64,000 nt of DNA from an uncultured Flaviramulus sp. (GTDB lineage: Bacteria; Bacteroidota; Bacteroidia; Flavobacteriales; Flavobacteriaceae), in the NCBI GenBank assembly GCA_947495125.1, contig CANLXL010000015.1, positions 1 to 64,000 of the forward strand, given 5' to 3'. Each line of letters begins with the position of its first letter. Position 1 is the stretch's first letter. The position numbers and the translations under genes were made by a program. The notes below the pieces were generated by a model. It saw nothing but the letters and a program-made list of their open reading frames with translations. It searched no databases and was not told the DNA's origin. Positions 34,484 to 42,486 of the stretch are shown piece after piece.

Positions 34484-34855
34484 TTAAAGCTTAGCTGATC
34501 CGAATTTATCAGGATTCCGAATCATAAAATTTATAAGTTTACCTATTTCAAGACTTTCATCTGTAAGTTCTTGAAACTGCTGTTTATTGATATGGATACA
34601 AGCAAGGGCAAATTCTAGCCAAGTTTGAGTCTCAGAATTTTCTGCATCACAATCTGTTAGTTTGCTGATAAAATGTTTTGGGTACGACCTTTTTCCATAA
34701 GCTTCAGCCGTGTTTGCACAAACACTTCGGGATGACCTTCTAATTTGATCAGTCAAAGAATATGTTTCTTCTTTTGGAAAAGATGTTGATATGTTTAATA
34801 TTTTCATAGCCAATTCAAAACCTTTTTTGTAAGCAAGTAAATCTTGAAATCTCAT
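34484..34855 (-). CDS. Four-helix-bundle protein (S23/IVS family)
   Basis: 123 residues. The opening FQDLLAYKKGFELAMKIL, the SLTDQIRRSSRSVCANTAEAYG core and the C-terminal EIGKLINFMIRNP helix match the family first found in intervening sequences of 23S rRNA and related to the Avd protein of diversity-generating retroelements. Here it is a free-standing gene with no rRNA or reverse transcriptase nearby. Function unknown. The adjacent repeat array may have come with it. Confidence 0.92.
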   Translation of the reverse strand: MRFQDLLAYKKGFELAMKILNISTSFPKEETYSLTDQIRRSSRSVCANTAEAYGKRSYPKHFISKLTDCDAENSETQTWLEFALACIHINKQQFQELTDESLEIGKLINFMIRNPDKFGSAKL

Positions 34856-34896
34856 AATGTTATTTAATTTACTGATTACTAAAGACTGAGCATTCT

Positions 34897-35787
34897 TTAC
34901 TTAACAAACTGTTTTGAAACAATTTCCGCTTTTCTACTTTCAGAATAATCATAAAAACCTTCACCCGATTTCACGCCTAATTTACCAGCATTAACCATAT
35001 TTACCAATAATGGACATGGTGCGTATTTCGGGTTTTTAAAGCCGTCGTACATTACATTTAAAATGGATAGGCATACATCCAAACCGATAAAGTCTGCGAG
35101 TTGTAGTGGCCCCATAGGATGGGCCATCCCTAATTTCATCACCGTATCAATTTCATTGACTCCGGCTACGCCGTTATAAAGGGTTTCGATAGACTCGTTT
35201 AGCATGGGCATTAAAATTCTGTTTGCCACAAACCCGGGGTAGTCGTTTACTTCAACAGGGGTTTTGCCTAATGTTTTAGACATGGCCATAATGGTATTGG
35301 TAACGCTGTCACTGGTATTGTAACCGCGGATAATTTCAACCAATTTCATAATAGGAACGGGGTTCATAAAATGCATTCCAATAACCATTTCTGGTCTTGA
35401 TGTGGCTGCAGCGATCTGTGTAATTGATATTGATGATGTATTGGTAGCTAAAATGGTATCCTTAGGGCATGCATCATCAAGTTCTTTGAAAATCTTCAGC
35501 TTTAGGTCTAAATTTTCTGTTGCTGCTTCAACAACAAGATCGGCATGTTCAACGCCTTCATTTATATTGGTAAATGTATTTATATGGTTTAAAGTAGCTT
35601 CCTTATCGGCCGCGGTGACCTTTTCTTTGGCTACCATTCTGTCCAAATTACGAGTAATGGTCTCCATACCCTTCTTTAGAGAAGCTTCATTAATATCTAT
35701 CAGTTGTACTTTGAAACCACTTTGTGCAAACGTATGTGCAATACCATTTCCCATAGTACCGGCACCAATTACCGCGACATTTTTCAT
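34897..35787 (-). CDS. 3-hydroxybutyryl-CoA dehydrogenase
   Basis: 296 residues, typical for the single-domain enzyme. The NAD site is GAGTMGNGIAHTFAQSGF (7-24), with acidic LIDINE at the second strand. The catalytic region holds ATNTSSISI and MHFMNPVP, with the His/Glu dyad in the latter. It oxidises (S)-3-hydroxyacyl-CoA in fatty-acid or butanoate turnover. It lies 7 nt after the Gfo/Idh/MocA gene. Confidence 0.95.
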   Translation of the reverse strand: MKNVAVIGAGTMGNGIAHTFAQSGFKVQLIDINEASLKKGMETITRNLDRMVAKEKVTAADKEATLNHINTFTNINEGVEHADLVVEAATENLDLKLKIFKELDDACPKDTILATNTSSISITQIAAATSRPEMVIGMHFMNPVPIMKLVEIIRGYNTSDSVTNTIMAMSKTLGKTPVEVNDYPGFVANRILMPMLNESIETLYNGVAGVNEIDTVMKLGMAHPMGPLQLADFIGLDVCLSILNVMYDGFKNPKYAPCPLLVNMVNAGKLGVKSGEGFYDYSESRKAEIVSKQFVK

Positions 35788-35794
35788 AAAACTT

Positions 35795-36757
35795 TTATTT
35801 AAAACAATTGATTATTTGGTTTGCAACACGCAAGGCTTCGGTACCATCATGAAGTGTTACAATAGGTGTAGTGTTATTGTTAATGGCATCAGCAAATGTT
35901 TCTAATTCATCTAAAATAGAATTGTTATCTGCTATATTTGGGTTGTCAAAATAGATTTGTTTTTTTACGCCTTCAGCATTTTGAAGAATCATATCAAAAT
36001 CACCGGGATTTTCCGGAGCATCTTTCATTTTAACGACCTCACATTTTTTCTCTAAAAAGTCTACGGAAATATAGGCATCCTTTTGAAAGAATCGTGCTTT
36101 GCGCATTTTCTTTAACGAAATTCTACTCGCCGTAAGATTGGCGACACAACCATTTTCGAATTCTATTCTGGCATTGGCAATATCTGGTGTATCGCTAATT
36201 ACTGAAACACCACTGGCCGAGATATGCTTAACCGGAGATTTTACAATACTCAAAATAATATCGATATCGTGAATCATTAAATCTAATACCACCGGGACAT
36301 CAGTTCCTCTGGGATTAAATTCGGCTAAGCGATGTGTTTCGATAAACATAGGCGATTTAATATCCTCCTTTATGGCAATAAAAGCCGGATTAAAACGCTC
36401 AACATGACCTACTTGGCCTTTAACATTATTTGAAGCGACTAATGATCGGATCTCTTCTGCTTCTTCAACAGTATTGGTAATTGGTTTTTCAATAAAAATA
36501 TGTTTGCCTTTAGCAATAGCTTCTTTTGCACAGTCGTAATGAGAAAGCGTTGGTGTTACAATATCGACCACATCCACGGCATCAATAAGCGATTCAATAG
36601 ATCTAAAAAATTTATACCCAAATTCTGCTTCTACTTTTTTACCATTAGTTTCATCTGCATCATAAAACCCGATCAGGTTATATTTTTCAGAAGTATTGAG
36701 AAGTCTTAAATGAATTTTTCCGAGATGACCAGCACCCAGTACACCAGCTTTTAGCAT
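35795..36757 (-). CDS. Gfo/Idh/MocA-family oxidoreductase
   Basis: 320 residues. The Rossmann motif is GVLGAGHLGKIHLRLL (about 5-20); the second motif HIFIEKPIT carries the catalytic-region Lys in EKP. The C-terminal alpha/beta domain has MIHDIDIILSIV with a conserved His/Asp. Substrates of this family are usually sugars or cyclitols; this branch also resembles bacilliredoxin-like biliverdin-reductase folds. It is the first gene of the minus-strand run and is divergent from pcm over a 158-nt gap. Confidence 0.9.
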   Translation of the reverse strand: MLKAGVLGAGHLGKIHLRLLNTSEKYNLIGFYDADETNGKKVEAEFGYKFFRSIESLIDAVDVVDIVTPTLSHYDCAKEAIAKGKHIFIEKPITNTVEEAEEIRSLVASNNVKGQVGHVERFNPAFIAIKEDIKSPMFIETHRLAEFNPRGTDVPVVLDLMIHDIDIILSIVKSPVKHISASGVSVISDTPDIANARIEFENGCVANLTASRISLKKMRKARFFQKDAYISVDFLEKKCEVVKMKDAPENPGDFDMILQNAEGVKKQIYFDNPNIADNNSILDELETFADAINNNTTPIVTLHDGTEALRVANQIINCFK

Positions 36758-36915
36758 ATTTTTACGTTTTCAACAAAAATAAGATATTTAATAGACGAAT
36801 ATCGCAAATTTAAGACTAATTTTTTGTTCATTAATTATGTGCAATAAATTCTTGACAAATTGTTTTTTGTTCGAAATGTTTAATTAATTTTAGCCTTATA
36901 AACCATACCAAAAAA

Positions 36916-37557
36916 TTGAACGATACATTTAAACACAAGGGGTTACGTCAAAAATTAGTTAATGTTTTGATAAACAAAGGGATAGTTGATAAAAATGTTT
37001 TAAAGGCTATTGGCAACATCCCAAGGCATTTGTTTATGGATTCAGGATTTTTAGATCATGCTTATCAGGATAAAGCATTTCCTATTGCTGCAGACCAAAC
37101 CATCTCTCAGCCTTATACAGTAGCTTTTCAAACGGAGTTATTGCAGGTAAATAAAGGCGACAAAATCCTTGAGATCGGAACCGGAAGTGGTTATCAAACG
37201 GCGGTATTGTGTGAACTCGGGGCTAAAGTTTTTAGTATTGAGCGTCAGCAGGAATTGTTTAAAAAGACCAGCAAGTTTTTACCAAAGCTAGGATATCGTG
37301 CCAAAAAACTCGTTTTTGGAGATGGTTATAAAGGGTTGATTGAAGACGCTCCTTTTGATGGCATTATTGTTACCGCCGGAGCACCTTTTGTGCCTAAACC
37401 CTTGTTGAGTCAATTAAAAGTAGGAGGTCGGTTAGTGATTCCTGTGGGTGATGATATTCAGGTTATGACGATGTTTATCAGAAAAGGTCAAAAAGAATTT
37501 GAACAGCAGGAATTTGGCGAGTTTAGGTTCGTGCCTTTGTTGGAAGATAAGAATTAG
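36916..37557 (+). CDS. pcm: Protein-L-isoaspartate O-methyltransferase
   Basis: 213 residues from a TTG start at 36916. The N-terminal helix leads to NIPRHLFMD, ADQTISQPYTVA (from residue 59, the substrate-binding loop) and the SAM motif IGTGSGYQ (87-94). GDGYKG and ITAGAP-like IVTAGAPFVPKPLL follow. It repairs isoaspartate in aged proteins. The upstream gap is AT-rich, with a poor -7 match (TAATTTTA) only. Confidence 0.95.
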   Translation: MNDTFKHKGLRQKLVNVLINKGIVDKNVLKAIGNIPRHLFMDSGFLDHAYQDKAFPIAADQTISQPYTVAFQTELLQVNKGDKILEIGTGSGYQTAVLCELGAKVFSIERQQELFKKTSKFLPKLGYRAKKLVFGDGYKGLIEDAPFDGIIVTAGAPFVPKPLLSQLKVGGRLVIPVGDDIQVMTMFIRKGQKEFEQQEFGEFRFVPLLEDKN

Positions 37558-37568
37558 GTGTTTTAATA

Positions 37569-38132
37569 TCAGGCTTTATTCGCTGCGAATTCCTTTAAAA
37601 CATTTTCGGCTTGTCGCAGGTGTCTTTCATTATGGGCGGTTATAAATCTAAAGGTATCACCCAATCGCAATGTCATTAGTTTAGAAATACTAATTGATGT
37701 TTTAGTTTTAGTAAGGTTTATGTTTTTTGATTGTTCTATTAATTCCAAGTATTCTTTTTGTTGAATGCTGAAGCGGTCAAGGATATTTTTATCCAGATGG
37801 CTTCCTAAGGGGTTTTTATCTTTAAAGGTTTTCATTTTGTTCAAGGTCTTTCTTGGAAGCATAAGATTAACAAAATAGTTTCCCAAAATACCGCTTTTGA
37901 ATATTTCGGATGGTGTTGTATTCGCTTTTTTTATACGCGCTTTGATTTCAGGATTATAAAAATCACCGTACAAATTCAAATGTTCTATACATTCGAGAAT
38001 ACTCCAGGTATTTTCACTTTTTCTATAGTTTAATTCTTTTTCCGATAGTGTTCTAAAACCCTCGGCTCTATTGATATGGTTTCTTGTTTTCTCAATGAGT
38101 TCTGCTACCAGTTCGTTCACAATAATGTTCAT
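37569..38132 (-). CDS. DinB-superfamily protein
   Basis: 187 residues forming four helices. Possible metal ligands are His50 in WSILECIEHLNLYG and the pair in ITAHNERHLRQ near the C-terminus, the His-rich triad of the DinB fold. Such proteins are thiol-dependent metalloenzymes or of unknown role. It lies 56 nt after the Crp-like regulator in the same direction; this pairing suggests regulation by it. It converges with pcm. Confidence 0.88.
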   Translation of the reverse strand: MNIIVNELVAELIEKTRNHINRAEGFRTLSEKELNYRKSENTWSILECIEHLNLYGDFYNPEIKARIKKANTTPSEIFKSGILGNYFVNLMLPRKTLNKMKTFKDKNPLGSHLDKNILDRFSIQQKEYLELIEQSKNINLTKTKTSISISKLMTLRLGDTFRFITAHNERHLRQAENVLKEFAANKA

Positions 38133-38188
38133 AAATATGAATTTTTTACAAAGGTCAGGACTTTTGAGGATATTACTCTTGATTCAAA

Positions 38189-38725
38189 TCAAGATTTTTT
38201 GATTCTCGATAATGTTTCCGGAGTCATTCTTAAGTAGGATGCGATGTATTTATTTGGTATTTCCTGGAAGAGCTGAGGACTGCGTTTTAAAACCCGGTTA
38301 TAGCGCTCGACCGGTGATGTTGTTAAAATATCGCGTTCGCGTTCCATCTGTTGCAAAGCGAAATTCTCAAGAATCAATTGCCATGTTTTTGTGTTTTTTG
38401 AAGAGGAAGCGATGAAGTTCATAAATACACTCTTCTTTAATACCTTAAGTGTGGTATTCTTTAGTACTTGAATGTATAAGTCTGATGGCTGTTCGCTTAA
38501 AAAGGAGTCTAAGGCCGCAATTAAATTGTTTTTATAACCAAACCTGATGGTATGCTCTTCGAGAGCATCTAAAACAAATATTCTTAAGCTTCCGTTTACA
38601 ACGAAATAGATATTGGTATCAATGCTTCCTTTTACTTTGAGATATTCATTTCGTTTTAGCTCAATGGATTTACCCCAAAGATTTTGGGTGTTAAGGTCGT
38701 CTATGAGGGTTTGGATTGGGTTCAT
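38189..38725 (-). CDS. Crp/Fnr-family transcriptional regulator
   Basis: 178 residues. A cyclic-nucleotide-binding-like barrel (about 15-115; FVVNGSLRIF, TIRFGYKNNLIAALDSFL) leads through a long helix to a short C-terminal helix-turn-helix with IPNKYIASYLRMTPETLSRIKK. No Fe-S cysteines. The glycine- and Arg-rich phosphate cassette for cAMP is not evident, so the ligand is unknown. Likely controls the DinB gene downstream. Confidence 0.92.
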   Translation of the reverse strand: MNPIQTLIDDLNTQNLWGKSIELKRNEYLKVKGSIDTNIYFVVNGSLRIFVLDALEEHTIRFGYKNNLIAALDSFLSEQPSDLYIQVLKNTTLKVLKKSVFMNFIASSSKNTKTWQLILENFALQQMERERDILTTSPVERYNRVLKRSPQLFQEIPNKYIASYLRMTPETLSRIKKS

Positions 38726-38808
38726 TTTGGAGAGATCAAAGAATCAATGTAGCAATTTCAAATTTACTTTTATTCGCATTATATTTTATTGCTCAGCGTA
38801 TAGTAATT

Positions 38809-39216
38809 CTATGGTTGTATACCATCTGTTTCACTAATAAATTTTTTAAAATCATTAACTGAAGTAAAACTAAAATTAGTATTGCTAGAGTTTGGAAATT
38901 GTACCTCACAGCAATGATAACCATAGCAGAATTGCGTTTCTCCATTTTCATATTCATAGATTGCTCCTCCATAATCGTTAACATTATGATGGCTGACAAA
39001 CCAAAACTTTACGGATTCTCCATTTTCAAAAAATATTTTTCCATATTGGATTTCGTTGCTATAATTAGATCCAACATCATTCATTCCTAAAGTGAGGTTA
39101 TCAAAATTAAAATCCACTGTTTCAATTTTGTTTACGAGATACATTTCAGACTGTTTTTCACAGGAATAGAAGAAAAATAAAATAGTAATCAAAAAGGCTA
39201 TTGTATAATTCTTCGT
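38809..39216 (-). CDS. Putative lipoprotein with a non-ATG start (ACG or later TTG)
   Basis: The only standard start is a TTG at 39192, which leaves just nine residues before the lipobox Cys. Eight codons further up, in frame, ACG at 39216 opens KNYTIAFLITILFFFYSC, a perfect lipoprotein signal with Cys19; no ATG or GTG lies before the in-frame stop. So ATG seems to have become ACG, or translation is weak. The 117-residue mature part has ETQFCYGYHCCEVQF, a Cys-rich patch, and is otherwise unknown. It follows the X-Pro peptidase-like gene only in map order, since that gene lies downstream (16 nt). Confidence 0.65.
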   Translation of the reverse strand, partial: TKNYTIAFLITILFFFYSCEKQSEMYLVNKIETVDFNFDNLTLGMNDVGSNYSNEIQYGKIFFENGESVKFWFVSHHNVNDYGGAIYEYENGETQFCYGYHCCEVQFPNSSNTNFSFTSVNDFKKFISETDGIQP

Positions 39217-39231
39217 TTGAAATATTATGAA

Positions 39232-41124
39232 TTACTTACTTAAAGCACCATTAAAACTCTCAACCCCTCCAACAACAGGCAAATCCAAACGCGTACCATC
39301 TAAATCAACAGTCAGCTCGGTTCCCGGTTCCGGATGTAGTGTAAACTCCTGGTCACTGGAGAAAATCATCAACCCAATTTGCTGCCCGGCTTTAATAATT
39401 TGATCATCAGGCATCAAATCAAATGACACCTCATAAAACTTGCCGGGTTTTAAAGGTTTACTCTTAGTCAGTGATTTAGAGTTCTGTGGATCTGCCCAAC
39501 CTCTGGTAATGATGTTATCGGTTATTTTTACTTTGCCCTCATTCCACGGTAAAGACACCAACCAAACCGAAAGATTTACGGCAGGTTTACTACTTGCCAA
39601 TTTTATTGTGATTCTAGGTGTTCCGGAAATATGAAGATCTTTCTTCAGAATGGGTGTTGTGTAAATTAAGCGGTGCTCACTTTGTTCAGATTTGGCCAAT
39701 GTTGAACCATCAACATTATAATCATCGACCAGAGTTTCTTTTCCTTGATCTGAAGTTTTACTGGCACCTAATCCACCAGAACTGGAACCACCGGAGGTTA
39801 AAAACAAAGACACATTCGAAGCTTCCGGGTTTGGATAATCCTTATAAGCTGTTGGCTCACTCATTTTATCACCTTCTCTAACGATCCATGCTTTGGCATC
39901 CTGCTCAACACCATTTTCGATACCATGTAAGTAGCGTGAAAACCATCGGTTCATCATGGTGATTGGCGGTGGTCCACCATGCCCGAATTGATGGTAGTAT
40001 ATTTGCGTTGGTAAGCCCATTTCCTGAGCTTTTTTGTATATTCTATAGCTATGCTCCGGCATCACGTTCCAATCGTTAAAGCCGTGCGACATTAATAATG
40101 CGGCTTTCATAGGGGCCATATGGTTTAAATAATCGCGTCCGGCCCAGAAATCATTATAATCACCGGTAATTCTGTCCATGCCATTCTTCATTTCAGTATC
40201 TCTCACTATGGCATTGCTATATTCTCTTTTTGATTTATATACTTTCGGAAGCTTAGCGTCATTAACTTTTAATTTGTTGTTGCGTACAATAGGTTCTTCT
40301 CCACCGCTATGAATAAAATCGTATAGGACGTCAATATCTTCACCTAAATAACCACCCGGAGAACGCACAAGTCCATTAGATCGATAATAATGATAGTATG
40401 ATGTATTTGGTGCAATAGGAATTATAGCTTCAAGCCCTTCAACACCTGTTGTTGCAGCCGCTAATGGAATGGTGCCGTTATATGAAGTTCCGGTCATCCC
40501 CACTTTTCCGGTACTCCAAAACGCTTTAACCGCTTCGGTTCCGTAAGGGGAGGTGTAGCCTTTTGCACGTCCGCATAACCAATCTACCACCGCTTTTGGA
40601 GCTAAGGATTCATTTTGTCCACCAACAGTTGGTGAACCTTGGGATAGCCCCGTTCCAGGGGAGGACGAATGCACCACAATATAACCGCGAGGCACCCATT
40701 TTTTAATATGCGAATTGGAAATAACAGGGCGCTGACCAACTCTGGTTACCTCGGGATGAACATGAGGTTTCGGGGTTTCACCAATCTCATGTTTAACATC
40801 CCAAAATAATTCGCGACCACCTTGAGCAACACCTGCGAAATAGGGGCTTGAGACATATATCACAGGGAGTTTTAATCCTTCGGTATCTGTTTGATATGGT
40901 CTTGTAACGCTGGTATGCATGCGATCTAATTTACCATCACCATCCGTATCGAACTCTGTTTCTACCCAGAGGTCGTGTCGTATCCATTTTTCCGGAACGC
41001 TAAAAGCTTCTACAATTTGTGCTTCTCCATCTTTAAAAATGGGTTTTGCCTTTTCCTGAGCAAAACCGGAAACTATAAAAGCGCATAGAAATGCAAGGGC
41101 AAGGCTATAATTTTTGTATATCAT
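39232..41124 (-). CDS. X-Pro dipeptidyl-peptidase-like secreted hydrolase (CocE/NonD family)
   Basis: 630 residues with a signal peptide (1-22, ending SGFAQ). The alpha/beta hydrolase domain has the nucleophile in GMTGTSYNGT, an Asp in the HGFNDWNVMPEH region and the His in YHQFGHGG. The C-terminal jelly-roll (XPDP-C) begins around residue 420 with SVWLVSLPW and MIFSSDQEFT. It likely removes X-Pro dipeptides or hydrolyses acyl bonds in the periplasm. Length fits. It lies 30 nt before (upstream of) nothing but the NTF2-like gene at 41155, which precedes it on this strand. Confidence 0.88.
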   Translation of the reverse strand: MIYKNYSLALAFLCAFIVSGFAQEKAKPIFKDGEAQIVEAFSVPEKWIRHDLWVETEFDTDGDGKLDRMHTSVTRPYQTDTEGLKLPVIYVSSPYFAGVAQGGRELFWDVKHEIGETPKPHVHPEVTRVGQRPVISNSHIKKWVPRGYIVVHSSSPGTGLSQGSPTVGGQNESLAPKAVVDWLCGRAKGYTSPYGTEAVKAFWSTGKVGMTGTSYNGTIPLAAATTGVEGLEAIIPIAPNTSYYHYYRSNGLVRSPGGYLGEDIDVLYDFIHSGGEEPIVRNNKLKVNDAKLPKVYKSKREYSNAIVRDTEMKNGMDRITGDYNDFWAGRDYLNHMAPMKAALLMSHGFNDWNVMPEHSYRIYKKAQEMGLPTQIYYHQFGHGGPPPITMMNRWFSRYLHGIENGVEQDAKAWIVREGDKMSEPTAYKDYPNPEASNVSLFLTSGGSSSGGLGASKTSDQGKETLVDDYNVDGSTLAKSEQSEHRLIYTTPILKKDLHISGTPRITIKLASSKPAVNLSVWLVSLPWNEGKVKITDNIITRGWADPQNSKSLTKSKPLKPGKFYEVSFDLMPDDQIIKAGQQIGLMIFSSDQEFTLHPEPGTELTVDLDGTRLDLPVVGGVESFNGALSK

Positions 41125-41154
41125 GTGTTATGATTTGTGATTAACTGTGAAGAT

Positions 41155-41709
41155 TTATGGTAGATATGCTTTGGGAATGGGATTTTCTATCGATTCTTGA
41201 GCCCAGTAAATGTTAATAATCCACCAACGTTTACCATCATTTAAAAGTTGAATACTGTTGATGCCTCTCATAAAAGGTTTTTCATCACTTTCACTTTTAA
41301 AAGACTCGTATGTACTAAATACTTGCGTCATGTTTCCAAACGTATTTACGCTTCTATGAATTTCCTTTTCAAAAAAACCATTTTCAACGAGCCACTTTCC
41401 GGAGCTCTTGATATAATCGTCTGGTTTCATATAACGAACCTGATAAGTACCTTTTCTGTCTTTTCTTGACGGAATTAATTTGGCGTCCGGTTTAAACAAA
41501 AATTTAAAAAGTTTCCAATCTCTTTTGACACCTTTTTCACCGGAAATTACATTGTACAATGTTTTAATGGTGCCGTCTAATGTAAGTACAAGAGAACTGT
41601 CAATTTGATGTCCGGCTGTTTCTTTTTTGGCTGTTTTCTTGATGTCGTTTTGAGCATTGAGATTCATGGTTAAGATGCTCATCAAAAGAAGGGTATATAT
41701 TTTTTTCAT
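41155..41709 (-). CDS. Secreted NTF2/SnoaL-like protein
   Basis: 184 residues with a signal peptide ending NLNAQ (about residue 20). The pattern LDGTIKTLYNVISGEKGVKRDW, then RYMKPDDYIKSSGKWLVENGFFEKEI, then INSIQLLNDGKRWWIINIYWAQE follows the order of NTF2-like (DUF4440-like) folds that form a ligand pocket. No catalytic residues are evident. It is 30 nt upstream of the X-Pro peptidase-like gene on the same strand and probably shares its transcript. Confidence 0.78.
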   Translation of the reverse strand: MKKIYTLLLMSILTMNLNAQNDIKKTAKKETAGHQIDSSLVLTLDGTIKTLYNVISGEKGVKRDWKLFKFLFKPDAKLIPSRKDRKGTYQVRYMKPDDYIKSSGKWLVENGFFEKEIHRSVNTFGNMTQVFSTYESFKSESDEKPFMRGINSIQLLNDGKRWWIINIYWAQESIENPIPKAYLP

Positions 41710-41872
41710 TCTAACTAATATTTTAACGAAGTGAAATTAGATAATAAGTAAGTTTTGAAGCGTTAAGAGAATCTTAAAATTAGTTATGTACGAGTATATT
41801 TAATCCTGTTAAAAACACAACGAGATATAAAAAAGTGTTTAAAGCTGATTGTATATACATTTATGCGATGCG

Positions 41873-42331
41873 TTATTTATAAGCTTTTTTGATTCTATCT
41901 AAATCTCTTTTATTATCTCTATCTTTTATAGTTTCTCGTTTATCATATAATTTTTTCCCTTTAGCCAGAGCAATTTCAAGTTTTGCATAACCTCTATCGT
42001 TGATGAATAAGCGCAGGGGAATAATAGTTAGTCCTTTATTTTGACTGTCCTTATTAAGTTTTTTTAATTCCTTTTTATTTAAAAGTAGTTTACGCTCTGC
42101 TTTAGGACGGTGATTATAGTAATTGCCAAAAGCATACTCTTCAATCGTGGCATTGATCACGAAAAGCTCACCACGATCGTTAAACTCACAAAAGCTTTCT
42201 GCAATAGAGGCTTTACTGCTACGAATGGATTTAATTTCGGTTCCGGTAAGTACAATACCCGCGATATACTTGTCCAAAATCTCGTATTGAAAACGCGCCT
42301 TTTTATTCTGTATGTTTATTTTTTTTTGCAT
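41873..42331 (-). CDS. smpB: SsrA-binding protein
   Basis: 152 residues, normal length. NKKARFQYEILDKYIAGIVL, GTEIKSIRSSKASI, YNHRPKAERKLLLNKKEL and the basic tail DKRETIKDRDNKRDLDRI are SmpB landmarks. It escorts tmRNA to stalled ribosomes. The tmRNA gene is not in the window. It stands alone, divergent from the S41 peptidase. Confidence 0.97.
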   Translation of the reverse strand: MQKKINIQNKKARFQYEILDKYIAGIVLTGTEIKSIRSSKASIAESFCEFNDRGELFVINATIEEYAFGNYYNHRPKAERKLLLNKKELKKLNKDSQNKGLTIIPLRLFINDRGYAKLEIALAKGKKLYDKRETIKDRDNKRDLDRIKKAYK

Positions 42332-42486
42332 GGGTCACAAAACTACATAATTTTATGGTGATTGCATTATGGTGCGATATTGAAATGCAATATGCTTTTA
42401 AAAGTTAAAAATATCTAATACGCTTAAAAATTAAATTAAATACAATTACTTTAGTTGCGTTATTAATTATGATTATTATTTTTTGA

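Noticed and set aside
34484-34855. Diversity-generating retroelement (because of the Avd-like four-helix protein)
   Set aside because: No reverse transcriptase, template repeat or variable-region target gene is visible nearby.
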